DNA from: Alphaproteobacteria bacterium
GTDB lineage: Bacteria; Pseudomonadota; Alphaproteobacteria; Rs-D84
Assembly (NCBI GenBank): GCA_015062545.1
Contig: SUUL01000001.1
Location: 160,375-209,953 of the forward strand
Length of the DNA: 49,579 nt
Direction of reading: 5' to 3'
How positions within the stretch are numbered: the stretch's first letter is position 1; each line of letters starts with the position of its first letter. Below, piece after piece: positions 9,492 to 17,163 of this stretch. The position numbers were made by a program, and so were the translations under genes. Under the pieces are notes generated by a model, which ran no database searches, was not told the DNA's origin, and worked only from the letters and a program-made list of their open reading frames with translations.

Positions 9492-11732
9492 ATGAATTTG
9501 TTAATCGTGGAATCACCATCAAAAGCAAAAACGATTGAAAAATACTTGGGCGCGGGGTGGCGTGTCATCGCATCTGTTGGACATGTACGTGATTTAGTCC
9601 CCGAAAACGGCAGCGTTGATACAGAAAATAACTTCAAGATGAAATGGCAAATTATGCCAGGTAAAGAAAAACAAATAAAACTGATTACAGATGAATTGAA
9701 AAAAGCAGATGCAATATATCTGGCAAGCGACCCGGACCGCGAAGGAGAAGCCATTGCATGGCATTTATTGGATATATTGAAAGCAAAAAAATTACTGAAA
9801 GACAAACAGGTATATCGTGTTGCTTTTCATGAAATCACAAAGAAAGCCGTGACCGAGGCTATACAAAACCCACGTGAAATTGATAAAAATTTGGTTGATG
9901 CTTATTTGGTAAGACGTGCATTAGATTACCTTATCGGTTTTGGTATTTCACCATTATTATGGCGCAGAAATTTAGGTAAATCCGCAGGACGCGTTCAATC
10001 TGTGGCCGTTAAATTGGTTGTTGATCGCGAAAAAGAAATCGAAGGTTTTACACCTGTTGAATACTGGTCGTTGGATGCGCTGTGTACGGCGAATTCCGCC
10101 GAATTCAAGGCGGCACTGAATAAATTCAATGGACAGAAAATTGAAAAAATGACCATTGAAAATCAAGAACAAATTGATAATATTTTAGGCAAAATTGGCA
10201 CCCCTGTTATTGGTGCATCTGTTATTAATGTTGAAAAGAAAAAAACACAACGTAAACCTGCCGCGCCATTTACAACATCAACCTTGCAACAAGAGGCAGC
10301 GCGTAAATTATATTTCGCATCAAAGCGCACAATGAGTGCGGCACAACACCTGTACGAACAAGGGTTGATTACATATATGCGTACGGACGCAACAAACTTG
10401 AACGCAGATGCCGTTAATGAAATTCGTGGTTTTATTGCACGCGAATATGGGGATAACTTTGTTCCAAAAACACCAAATATTTATGCAACAAAATCAAAAA
10501 ACGCCCAAGAAGCACACGAAGCAATTCGTCCAACACACTTTGATGCGCCTGCAAAAAACCTGTCTGGGGACGAGGCAAAGTTATACGATTTGATTTGGAA
10601 GCGCACAATCGCATGCCAAATGACAAATGCAGAATTTGATTCTGTTGTGGCAGATATTGAAACAGACAATCAGATTGCCGTGTTCCATGCGGTTGGTTCT
10701 ACGCGTACTTTTGACGGTTTTATGAAGGTATATACCGAAGACAAAGATGATGAAGAAGATAAAAAAGAATCCAAACTGCCCGTATTAAATATTGGGGATA
10801 AAATTAATATCTCGGAACTGATTCCAGAACAACACTTTACACAAGCACCACCAAGATATACCGAAGCGTCACTGGTAAAAAAACTGGAAGAACTGGGGAT
10901 TGGGCGGCCATCTACATACGCAACAATTATGTCAACAATCGTTGACCGTGAATATGTGTCACAAGATAAACAAAGACGTTTTCACCCAACAAATGGCGGA
11001 TGGGTAATCGCATCTTATCTGAACAAATACTTTACCGATTTGGTTGATGTAAACTTTACTGCAAAAACAGAAGACACGTTGGACGATGTGTCAAACGGAA
11101 AGCAGGGAAAAATTACCGCGTTGGAAAACTTCTGGGAACCTACCAGCAATATGATTGAAGGTGCACGTGGAATAAAAACAAGTGACATTATTGATGAAAT
11201 AAACGAATTTATGCATCAACACCTGTTTGCAGATGGAAATGACTCTTGCCCAGAATGTGGAAAAAAACTGGGGATAAAATTGTCTAAGTTCGGTCCATTT
11301 ATTGGTTGTTCTAATTACCCAACATGTAGTTACACAAAGCAATTAAATAAATCCGACAAACCTGTACAAGCCGCAGAAACCGCCGTACAGACAATAAAAT
11401 CTGATGCGGTTGAATTGGGGGATGGAATAGAATTTCGCGTTGGAAAATTTGGTCCATACGTCACAGATGGCGCAAAAAATGTTGCCGCCAAACAATACAG
11501 TGCCGAAACAATAACATTGGAAATCGCGCGCGAATTATTGGCCAACGCCGGCAAAAAAGCAGAACCTGTAAAAATCGGCGAAAACCCAGCAACAAAAAAA
11601 ATGATTTACTATTACCCAACTGGGCGGTATGGTGCGTATATATCTTCTAATCGGGTAAACGTTTCTGTCAAAGAAATGCCCGATTTAGATACGGCAATAA
11701 AACTGATAAATAACAAAACAAAGAAGGCTTGA
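9492..11732 (+). CDS. topA: DNA topoisomerase I
   Basis: Type IA topoisomerase (746 aa) that relaxes negative supercoils by single-strand passage. The N-terminal Toprim domain has LIVESPSKAKTIEKYLG and the acidic cluster SDPDREGEA. The catalytic tyrosine is Tyr295 in ITYMRTDAT. The C-terminus has one four-cysteine zinc finger (CPECGKKLG...GCSNYPTC, around residues 590-615) and one or more repeat domains with KFGPYVTDG. An AAGGGGAAGG-rich ribosome site precedes the ATG. The stop overlaps the dnaG ATG by one base. Confidence 0.97.
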   Translation: MNLLIVESPSKAKTIEKYLGAGWRVIASVGHVRDLVPENGSVDTENNFKMKWQIMPGKEKQIKLITDELKKADAIYLASDPDREGEAIAWHLLDILKAKKLLKDKQVYRVAFHEITKKAVTEAIQNPREIDKNLVDAYLVRRALDYLIGFGISPLLWRRNLGKSAGRVQSVAVKLVVDREKEIEGFTPVEYWSLDALCTANSAEFKAALNKFNGQKIEKMTIENQEQIDNILGKIGTPVIGASVINVEKKKTQRKPAAPFTTSTLQQEAARKLYFASKRTMSAAQHLYEQGLITYMRTDATNLNADAVNEIRGFIAREYGDNFVPKTPNIYATKSKNAQEAHEAIRPTHFDAPAKNLSGDEAKLYDLIWKRTIACQMTNAEFDSVVADIETDNQIAVFHAVGSTRTFDGFMKVYTEDKDDEEDKKESKLPVLNIGDKINISELIPEQHFTQAPPRYTEASLVKKLEELGIGRPSTYATIMSTIVDREYVSQDKQRRFHPTNGGWVIASYLNKYFTDLVDVNFTAKTEDTLDDVSNGKQGKITALENFWEPTSNMIEGARGIKTSDIIDEINEFMHQHLFADGNDSCPECGKKLGIKLSKFGPFIGCSNYPTCSYTKQLNKSDKPVQAAETAVQTIKSDAVELGDGIEFRVGKFGPYVTDGAKNVAAKQYSAETITLEIARELLANAGKKAEPVKIGENPATKKMIYYYPTGRYGAYISSNRVNVSVKEMPDLDTAIKLINNKTKKA

Positions 11733-13342
11733 TGGCGGGATGGAATCGCAACTTTACTGACGAATTACGCGCAAGATTATCGGTCGTGGATGTCGTTGGG
11801 CGCGTTGTGCCATTAACCAAAAAAGGACAAAATTATTGGGGGTGTTGCCCGTTTCACAATGAAAAAACCCCCAGTTTTTCCGTCAATGAAGAAAAGGGTT
11901 TTTACCACTGTTTTGGATGTGGCGAACATGGTGATATTATATCTTTTACCATGAAACACAATAATATGGATTTCCGCGCAGCAATCCAAGAACTGGCCAA
12001 TATGGCAGGGGTAAAAATGCCCGATTATAAACCGCGCGATCCCAATATTGTAAAACGTGAAGAAAGCCTGTTTGATATCTGCGAAAAAGCCGCACAACTT
12101 TACAGTGAAAAATTATTTACCCCAGATGGTGCACACGCGTTGGAATATGTACGCAAACGCGGTTTTGATGATGATATGATAAAAAAATATCGTATTGGAT
12201 ACGCACCAAAGAACAACGTTATCGCAAACAAATTTTCAACGTCCAAGCATTTAATTGATTCTGGACTTTGTCGCCGTGGTGATTACGGGATGTATGACTT
12301 TTTCCGCGATAAATTAATGTTTCCTATATTTAACGCACGTGGAAATATTGTGGCATTTTCTGGTCGTTCGTTGGATGGCAGTGAACCAAAGTATATAAAC
12401 ACAACAGACACAGATATTTTCCATAAACGTAAAACTGTGTTCGGGTTGAATTTTGCACGCGATGCAATTCATCGTGCAAATCGCAGCATTGTTGTCGAAG
12501 GACAAATTGATGCAATAAAAATGCAATGTGGCGGATTTCCAGAAACCGTTGCGCCCTTGGGGACGGCCTTAACCGAAGACCATATTGCGCTACTGTGTAA
12601 ATCGAATCGCAATATAATATTTTGTTTTGATGGCGATGGGGCAGGATTAAAGGCGGCACAACGTGCATGCAGTATTGTTTTGCCTTTCTTGCGCGATACT
12701 TCTGATGTTAAGTTTGCATTTGTAACAGGTGGTAAAGACCCAGATGAAATACTGAAAACCGCCGGCGCAGATGCCATGAAAAAAATTATTGATGACGCAT
12801 TGCCTTTGGTTGATTTCCTGTGGCAGATAACAAATAACAATTTCTTGGTTGGAACGCCTGGGGGGCGCGCACAGGCAGAAAAATTCTTGAAAAAAGAGTT
12901 GGATAAAATTACAGATTCAGACCTGAAATCAGAATTTGATAAAGAATATAACAAACGTAAATTTAATTCATGGCATCGCTGGAAACGCAATGATTCCGCC
13001 GTACAGATAAAATTACCAGATATTGATTTGGTTACCAAAAATACGTTGGTATATATCGTTAACACATACCCCGAACTGGCAGAAAAGTATTTAGATTTCT
13101 TGGGAACATTGGGGGTTGATTTTGGGGCAACTGCGCCCGAATTGAATTTGGATGCGGGTGCATCAGAAAAATATATCGTATCATTGAAATTACAAAGACA
13201 TTTGGCAAAACTGAACGCAACAAAAAAAGAACTGACCAATAGATTATTGGATGGCGATGAAGACGCGCGCGAAAAAATTAAACAAATCGATGAAGATATT
13301 GCCAAATTTAATGAAAAATTAGAAATCTTGATTTCAATATAA
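11732..13342 (+). CDS. dnaG: DNA primase
   Basis: Replication primase synthesising RNA primers at the fork. The N-terminal CHC2 zinc domain has Cys39-x2-His42 and Cys60-x2-Cys63. The Toprim catalytic core follows (VVEGQIDAIKMQ and FCFDGDGAGLKAAQ). At 536 aa it is shorter than the ~580-650 aa usual for the family, with a reduced helicase-binding C-terminus. I start at the ATG at 11732, which shares its A with the topA stop codon; a TTG lies one codon earlier. rpoD, a frequent neighbour, is absent. Confidence 0.95.
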   Translation: MAGWNRNFTDELRARLSVVDVVGRVVPLTKKGQNYWGCCPFHNEKTPSFSVNEEKGFYHCFGCGEHGDIISFTMKHNNMDFRAAIQELANMAGVKMPDYKPRDPNIVKREESLFDICEKAAQLYSEKLFTPDGAHALEYVRKRGFDDDMIKKYRIGYAPKNNVIANKFSTSKHLIDSGLCRRGDYGMYDFFRDKLMFPIFNARGNIVAFSGRSLDGSEPKYINTTDTDIFHKRKTVFGLNFARDAIHRANRSIVVEGQIDAIKMQCGGFPETVAPLGTALTEDHIALLCKSNRNIIFCFDGDGAGLKAAQRACSIVLPFLRDTSDVKFAFVTGGKDPDEILKTAGADAMKKIIDDALPLVDFLWQITNNNFLVGTPGGRAQAEKFLKKELDKITDSDLKSEFDKEYNKRKFNSWHRWKRNDSAVQIKLPDIDLVTKNTLVYIVNTYPELAEKYLDFLGTLGVDFGATAPELNLDAGASEKYIVSLKLQRHLAKLNATKKELTNRLLDGDEDAREKIKQIDEDIAKFNEKLEILISI

Positions 13343-13398
13343 TCACCGGTATTTGCCGGCTTTTTTTAACATTTTTATTAAAAAGACCGGTAATTTTC
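13343..13398. terminator. Terminator with compound CCGG palindrome
   Basis: First hairpin CCGG TATTTG CCGG (13346-13359) with a seven-T run ends dnaG transcription. A second, larger pairing joins CCGG-plus-T run (13356-13367) with AAAAAGACCGG (13380-13390). A ~30-base part of it (13355-13384) recurs in the SufD-like gene at 15829. Confidence 0.75.
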
Positions 13399-13425
13399 AA
13401 CAAATTGATTCGGATTATTAATAAT

Positions 13426-13453
13426 TTGACATATTTTTATTTTGTATTAATAT
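13426..13453 (+). promoter_or_regulatory. Promoter of the radical SAM gene, probably leaderless
   Basis: TTGACA at 13426-13431, 16-base spacer, TAATAT at 13448-13453. The expected start site falls at or next to the ATG at 13461, and no Shine-Dalgarno-like stretch lies between, so the mRNA may lack a 5' leader. Confidence 0.55.
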
Positions 13454-13460
13454 ATCAAGT

Positions 13461-14417
13461 ATGAGCAGATTATTAACCGCCCAAGAGTTTTATTATTATA
13501 TGGATAATAACTTTACATGGGCACCTTTTTTCAAGATTACAAATTTGTGCAATTATCGTTGCGCACATTGTTGTGAACGCAGTGGGCCAGATGCCACACC
13601 AACTTTTATCCCGTTGGCGGATGTTTATACCATTATAGAAAAATTCAAAACTGTAAAGAATACCATGCCGGTGGCTTTTATCAGTGGTGGCGAACCAATG
13701 ATGGCATACAATACTATGTCTTATTATATTCCACAAATTATGAAAAGTTTGGCGCGCGCTGGTTTTGCTGTTGAAATAAAAACAAATGCAGGATGGGTAT
13801 TAGGCGACAAAGCTGAAACAATTTTCAAAGATTTAACTTACATGTCTTTCAAATTTCCAAAAACATTTGTTTCGTACCACCTGTCTTTGGACAAGTTTCA
13901 TCCACAATCACACAAAACTGCTATGGAATTTTTACGCTGGTATTACAACAATGATGTTTTATCAGAACGCGCAAATATTCACTTGTTTTTTGATTTACCA
14001 GAAACTGTCACCAAACTGTTTGTGGATTTAGATCAACAATATAATATCCATCTGGACTTACAAGCACCACAATCACAAGAATGTGCAATGGTTGGTGCGA
14101 ACATGTTTGCGGGCAAAAATAAATATATAAAAATTGAACCTTATCACGGTATTACAAATCGCGGTCGCGCATCAGATAACAAAATCGCAACACGTGACGC
14201 GCCGTCTGTTGTGCAAAACTTTGGCACACCCGGCGAAACACATGCAATCGCATTTGATAATAACGGCATGGCATATTTTGATTGCGCGGGTGACGTGGTA
14301 AAAACACCTTATAAAAACGAACGCGGCAAAATCAAACAAATTGAACAGATAAAAAAAGAACTGTTCAAGATGCTGTATGATAAATATATTTCCGAAAATA
14401 CAAAATATACAAAATAA
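13461..14417 (+). CDS. Radical SAM protein of unknown substrate
   Basis: 318-aa radical S-adenosylmethionine protein. The cluster-binding CxxxCxxC motif is clear (CNYRCAHC, residues 30-37, followed by Cys38) and the SAM-contacting GGEP motif is ISGGEPMMAY. The C-terminal part has few cysteines and no obvious SPASM seven-cysteine set, although FDCAGD near residue 274 might ligate something. It stands alone between dnaG and ychF, with terminators on both sides, so context gives no substrate. It has its own promoter. Confidence 0.8.
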   Translation: MSRLLTAQEFYYYMDNNFTWAPFFKITNLCNYRCAHCCERSGPDATPTFIPLADVYTIIEKFKTVKNTMPVAFISGGEPMMAYNTMSYYIPQIMKSLARAGFAVEIKTNAGWVLGDKAETIFKDLTYMSFKFPKTFVSYHLSLDKFHPQSHKTAMEFLRWYYNNDVLSERANIHLFFDLPETVTKLFVDLDQQYNIHLDLQAPQSQECAMVGANMFAGKNKYIKIEPYHGITNRGRASDNKIATRDAPSVVQNFGTPGETHAIAFDNNGMAYFDCAGDVVKTPYKNERGKIKQIEQIKKELFKMLYDKYISENTKYTK

Positions 14418-14473
14418 AAATCCCGGCTTTTTTGATAAAAACACTCAAAAAGGCCGGTAATTTTTTTCAACAA
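14418..14473. terminator. Bidirectional terminator between radical SAM gene and ychF
   Basis: CCGGCTTTTTT (14423-14433) pairs with AAAAAGGCCGG (14447-14457) with one bulged G. T runs follow on both strands. It serves the two convergent genes and resembles the second palindrome at 13356-13390. Confidence 0.75.
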
Positions 14474-14482
14474 TTTTATTTA

Positions 14483-15562
14483 TTAGTTATTAAATAAGAA
14501 GTGACAGATGTCGCCGGGTTGCATCACATAATCACGACCAACCAGGCGCATTTTGCCAGCTTCTTTGACCGCAACTTCACCACCCAAGGCAATAAAATCA
14601 GATGGTGAAATTACTTCGGCACGAATAAAACCTTTCTCAAAATCAGTATGAATTTTGCCCGCCGCCTGGGGCGCAGTCATCCCAACCGTTATTGTCCAAG
14701 CGTGCGCTTCCTTTGGGCCGATTGTGTAATACGTTTGCAACCCAAGTGTCTTGTACCCCGTCTTGATAACCTGATCCAAACCGGATTCGGACAACCCCAA
14801 ATCTTCCAAAAACATTTTGCGTTCATCCAAATCAACAATCTGTGAAATTTCCATTTCAATCTTGGAAGAAATTATTAACACATCATTTGTTGCACCAAAT
14901 TTCTGCTTTACCATATCAGAATATTCGTTGCCCGATGCTGCAGATGCTTCGTCAACATTACATACATAAATAACCGGCTTTGTCGTCAGCAAATTAAACG
15001 GCGTAGAATCCACATCGCCTAAACGTGCCGGAATTGAGTTTTCCAAATTAGCCTTGATAACATTGGCATCCGCCAATAATTTAATCGCATCCTTGTCCAG
15101 ACCGCGCGCTTTCTTTTCCAGATTTTTTATCTGTTTATCAATACTTTCAAGGTCCGCCAACATTAATTCTGTTTCAATCGTTTCAATATCACCCAATGGG
15201 TCAATACGACCGTTTACATGGACGATATCATCATTCTCAAAACAACGAACAACATGAATTATCGCATCTGTTGATAATATATTGCCCAAGAATTTATTCC
15301 CAAGTCCTTCGCCGTTTGATGCCCCTTTGACCAAGCCTGCAATATCAACAATTTCCAGTTGTGTTGGTATTATTTTCTGAGAACCCGCCACGCGTGCCAA
15401 TTCATGAAGCGTTGCATCCGGTACAACAACGCGGCCCGTATTCGGTTCAATCGTACAGAACGGATAATTTTGCGCATCAGCCGCCGCACTTTGTGTCAAA
15501 GCATTAAACAATGTAGATTTACCAACATTTGGCAAACCAACAATCCCACAGTTGAATCCCAT
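14483..15562 (-). CDS. ychF: Redox-regulated ATPase YchF (Obg/OLA1 family)
   Basis: P-loop NTPase of the Obg superfamily that associates with ribosomes and prefers ATP. At 359 aa it has the usual length. Motifs are G1 (GLPNVGKSTLFNALT), G3 (DIAGLVKGASNGEGLGNKFL), the altered G4 NVDE (YVCNVDEA) and a C-terminal TGS-like domain ending GDICHFLFNN. The start is close to the divergent SufD-like gene, 27 bases away. Confidence 0.96.
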   Translation of the reverse strand: MGFNCGIVGLPNVGKSTLFNALTQSAAADAQNYPFCTIEPNTGRVVVPDATLHELARVAGSQKIIPTQLEIVDIAGLVKGASNGEGLGNKFLGNILSTDAIIHVVRCFENDDIVHVNGRIDPLGDIETIETELMLADLESIDKQIKNLEKKARGLDKDAIKLLADANVIKANLENSIPARLGDVDSTPFNLLTTKPVIYVCNVDEASAASGNEYSDMVKQKFGATNDVLIISSKIEMEISQIVDLDERKMFLEDLGLSESGLDQVIKTGYKTLGLQTYYTIGPKEAHAWTITVGMTAPQAAGKIHTDFEKGFIRAEVISPSDFIALGGEVAVKEAGKMRLVGRDYVMQPGDICHFLFNN

Positions 15563-15589
15563 ATCAAAATCCTTTATAATGGTGACAAT

Positions 15590-16258
15590 ATGTCATACAT
15601 GTGGAACGAATTCAACATAAAAACTTTCCCGGCGGAAACTATTGTTTACCGCGATGGGGTGTTTTGTCCGGATTTATCAACTTTGCCAGATGCAACGATT
15701 AGCAAAAAATACGACTTGCCCGTTCATATTATTTACGTTGGTGAAATTGCCGGTAAATGCCGGTTGAATATTGAATCTGGGGTACAAAATCAAAAAATTA
15801 TAATCAGTGTAAATATAAAAATACAAAAGCCGGCTTTTTTGAACATTTTTATTAAAAATGCTGGGGAAAATTCTGAAATTCGTGGAACTGTATTAGTACA
15901 AAATTCTTCTGAATTTACATACGATTGTGTGGCGCAACATTTGAATAAAAATACGTCAGTAATAATAAAAAACAAGTTATTGGCTTATAAAAATTCTGTT
16001 TCCAAATTATCGGGGGTTGCAATCATTAATCCAGATTGTCCAGATTGTGAATCTGATATTTCTTTTTCTGCGATGGCAGATCAAGGGGCAAAAATAGATT
16101 TTATGCCCGCACAACGTATTTCATCAGAACCGATTTCTGCTGAACACAGTGCCAGTATATATAAACCAACAGATGCACAAATTTTATATTTGCGCGAGGC
16201 AGGGCTGTCCGGTGCCGAAGTTGATAATGTTATAAAAGAAGCGTTTTTAAGCGAATAA
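15590..16258 (+). CDS. Short SufB/SufD-family protein
   Basis: A 222-aa protein resembling the C-terminal core of SufD, part of the SUF iron-sulfur cluster scaffold. The beta-helix region and the end are recognisable: SAEHSASIYKPTDAQILYLREAGLS, then a GAEVDNVIKEAFL tail typical of SufD. SufD is normally ~400 aa, so this is a minimal or shortened form. I use the ATG at 15590, preceded by GGTG; the frame is open upstream but overlaps ychF. No other suf gene is nearby. A CCGG-palindrome (15750-15763) and a 30-base repeat shared with the dnaG terminator (15829-15858) lie inside the coding frame. Confidence 0.7.
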   Translation: MSYMWNEFNIKTFPAETIVYRDGVFCPDLSTLPDATISKKYDLPVHIIYVGEIAGKCRLNIESGVQNQKIIISVNIKIQKPAFLNIFIKNAGENSEIRGTVLVQNSSEFTYDCVAQHLNKNTSVIIKNKLLAYKNSVSKLSGVAIINPDCPDCESDISFSAMADQGAKIDFMPAQRISSEPISAEHSASIYKPTDAQILYLREAGLSGAEVDNVIKEAFLSE

Positions 16259-16275
16259 AAAACAGTTTTTATATA

Positions 16276-16305
16276 ATAAAAAAAAACCGGCGATTGCCGG
16301 AATTT
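16276..16305. terminator. Bidirectional terminator, SufD-like gene and rpmJ
   Basis: CCGG CGATTG CCGG (16287-16300) with an A tract on the left and a T-rich right side. It can terminate both the plus-strand SufD-like gene and the minus-strand rpmJ. Confidence 0.8.
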
Positions 16306-16440
16306 TTATTTCTTCTTGAAGCCCTGTTTCGCTTTGAATTTTGGATTAGCTGGGTCAATCAAGATAACTTGTTTACCACGGCGGATTTGTTTTACATTAC
16401 CGCGTTTCTTCCAAGCCTTTAATGAACTTAAAAATTTCAT
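16306..16440 (-). CDS. rpmJ: 50S ribosomal protein L36
   Basis: 44-aa basic protein beginning MKFLSSLKAWKKRGNVKQIR and ending in NPKFKAKQGFKKK. This matches the cysteine-free form of L36 seen in many proteobacteria (SLK...NPRFKARQG). Being small, it is easily overlooked. An AAAGGATAAAAC stretch precedes the ATG at 16440. It stands alone, outside the ribosomal protein operons. Confidence 0.9.
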   Translation of the reverse strand: MKFLSSLKAWKKRGNVKQIRRGKQVILIDPANPKFKAKQGFKKK

Positions 16441-16817
16441 GTTTTATCCTTTTTACAAAGCCGATTATAAACATATTTTTTCAAAAATCAAATATTATTA
16501 TCATATTTATGTAATAGATTGCTTTTACCAATATGCTAAACTAAATTCTTTAGAAGAGATTTCTGATATTGAAAATATGTGTTTTTAACAAAAATCAAAA
16601 AATAATCCTTTATTTATATATTTTTAGTTGTTGTTGTAGGGGCTGTTTAATTTGTTGAAAAGTATTTTCAAGAAATATTTAACAGTTTTTTAACAAAAAA
16701 TTCCATGTTTTCTGCGGGTGTGCATAAAAATGTTAAAAAAATAACCAAATAATTAACAGTTGATAAAAACACTGTTTTTAACACTTTTAACAAAAATTTA
16801 ATAACATCTTTTTATGC
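16441..16817. other. AT-rich intergenic region without a gene
   Basis: About 375 bases with no credible coding frame. It is very AT-rich and full of TTAACA and TGTTAA motifs (for example around 16681, 16759, 16789). AACAGT near 16757 and ACTGTT near 16772 form an inverted repeat. One exact DnaA-box 9-mer, TTATGCACA on the minus strand, lies at 16719-16727. It separates divergent rpmJ and virB3. Confidence 0.6.
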
Positions 16818-16846
16818 TTGTTGAAAATTGTTGAAATTGTTATAAT
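16818..16846 (+). promoter_or_regulatory. Promoter of virB3-virB4
   Basis: TTGTTG at 16818-16823, 17-base spacer, perfect TATAAT at 16841-16846. The GGGGGGAG ribosome site at 16857-16864 follows before the ATG at 16867. Confidence 0.6.
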
Positions 16847-16866
16847 TCATTTATCTGGGGGGAGTT

Positions 16867-17163
16867 ATGAAACAGCAAGTATTAAAAGCATTGGCAAATC
16901 CATCGCATATATTTTATGTGCCGTATTCGTTGGCGGTGCTGAATTTTGCGGTTTTGTTTTTGTGTTATATGGTGGCCTTTGTTGTTTCGTTGATTTTGTC
17001 CAAGGGGATGAAGCCAGTCAGTCCAATGTTTTTTATATTTGGGGTAATTGGGGTACATTCTGTGTTGGCGTATTTTTCAAAAAAAGACCCACAACTGGGG
17101 CAAATAGTAATCGCCAAGTTTAATTTAATGAAAAGAAAAATACCAAGGAAGTTGGCTGCATGA
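16867..17163 (+). CDS. virB3: Type IV secretion inner-membrane protein VirB3
   Basis: 98-aa protein with two adjacent membrane helices (about residues 20-45 and 50-68) and a short basic C-terminus. VirB3 is a small inner-membrane subunit of the type IV secretion machine that works with the VirB4 ATPase. Identification rests on length, topology, the LANPSHIFYVPYS N-terminus and the ATGA overlap with virB4, the standard virB3-virB4 order. Confidence 0.85.
   Translation: MKQQVLKALANPSHIFYVPYSLAVLNFAVLFLCYMVAFVVSLILSKGMKPVSPMFFIFGVIGVHSVLAYFSKKDPQLGQIVIAKFNLMKRKIPRKLAA

Noticed and set aside
16441-16866. Chromosomal replication origin
   Set aside because: Very AT-rich and with one exact DnaA-box 9-mer, but a single box is expected by chance at this scale and no origin-linked gene is adjacent. 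Kept as an intergenic note only.
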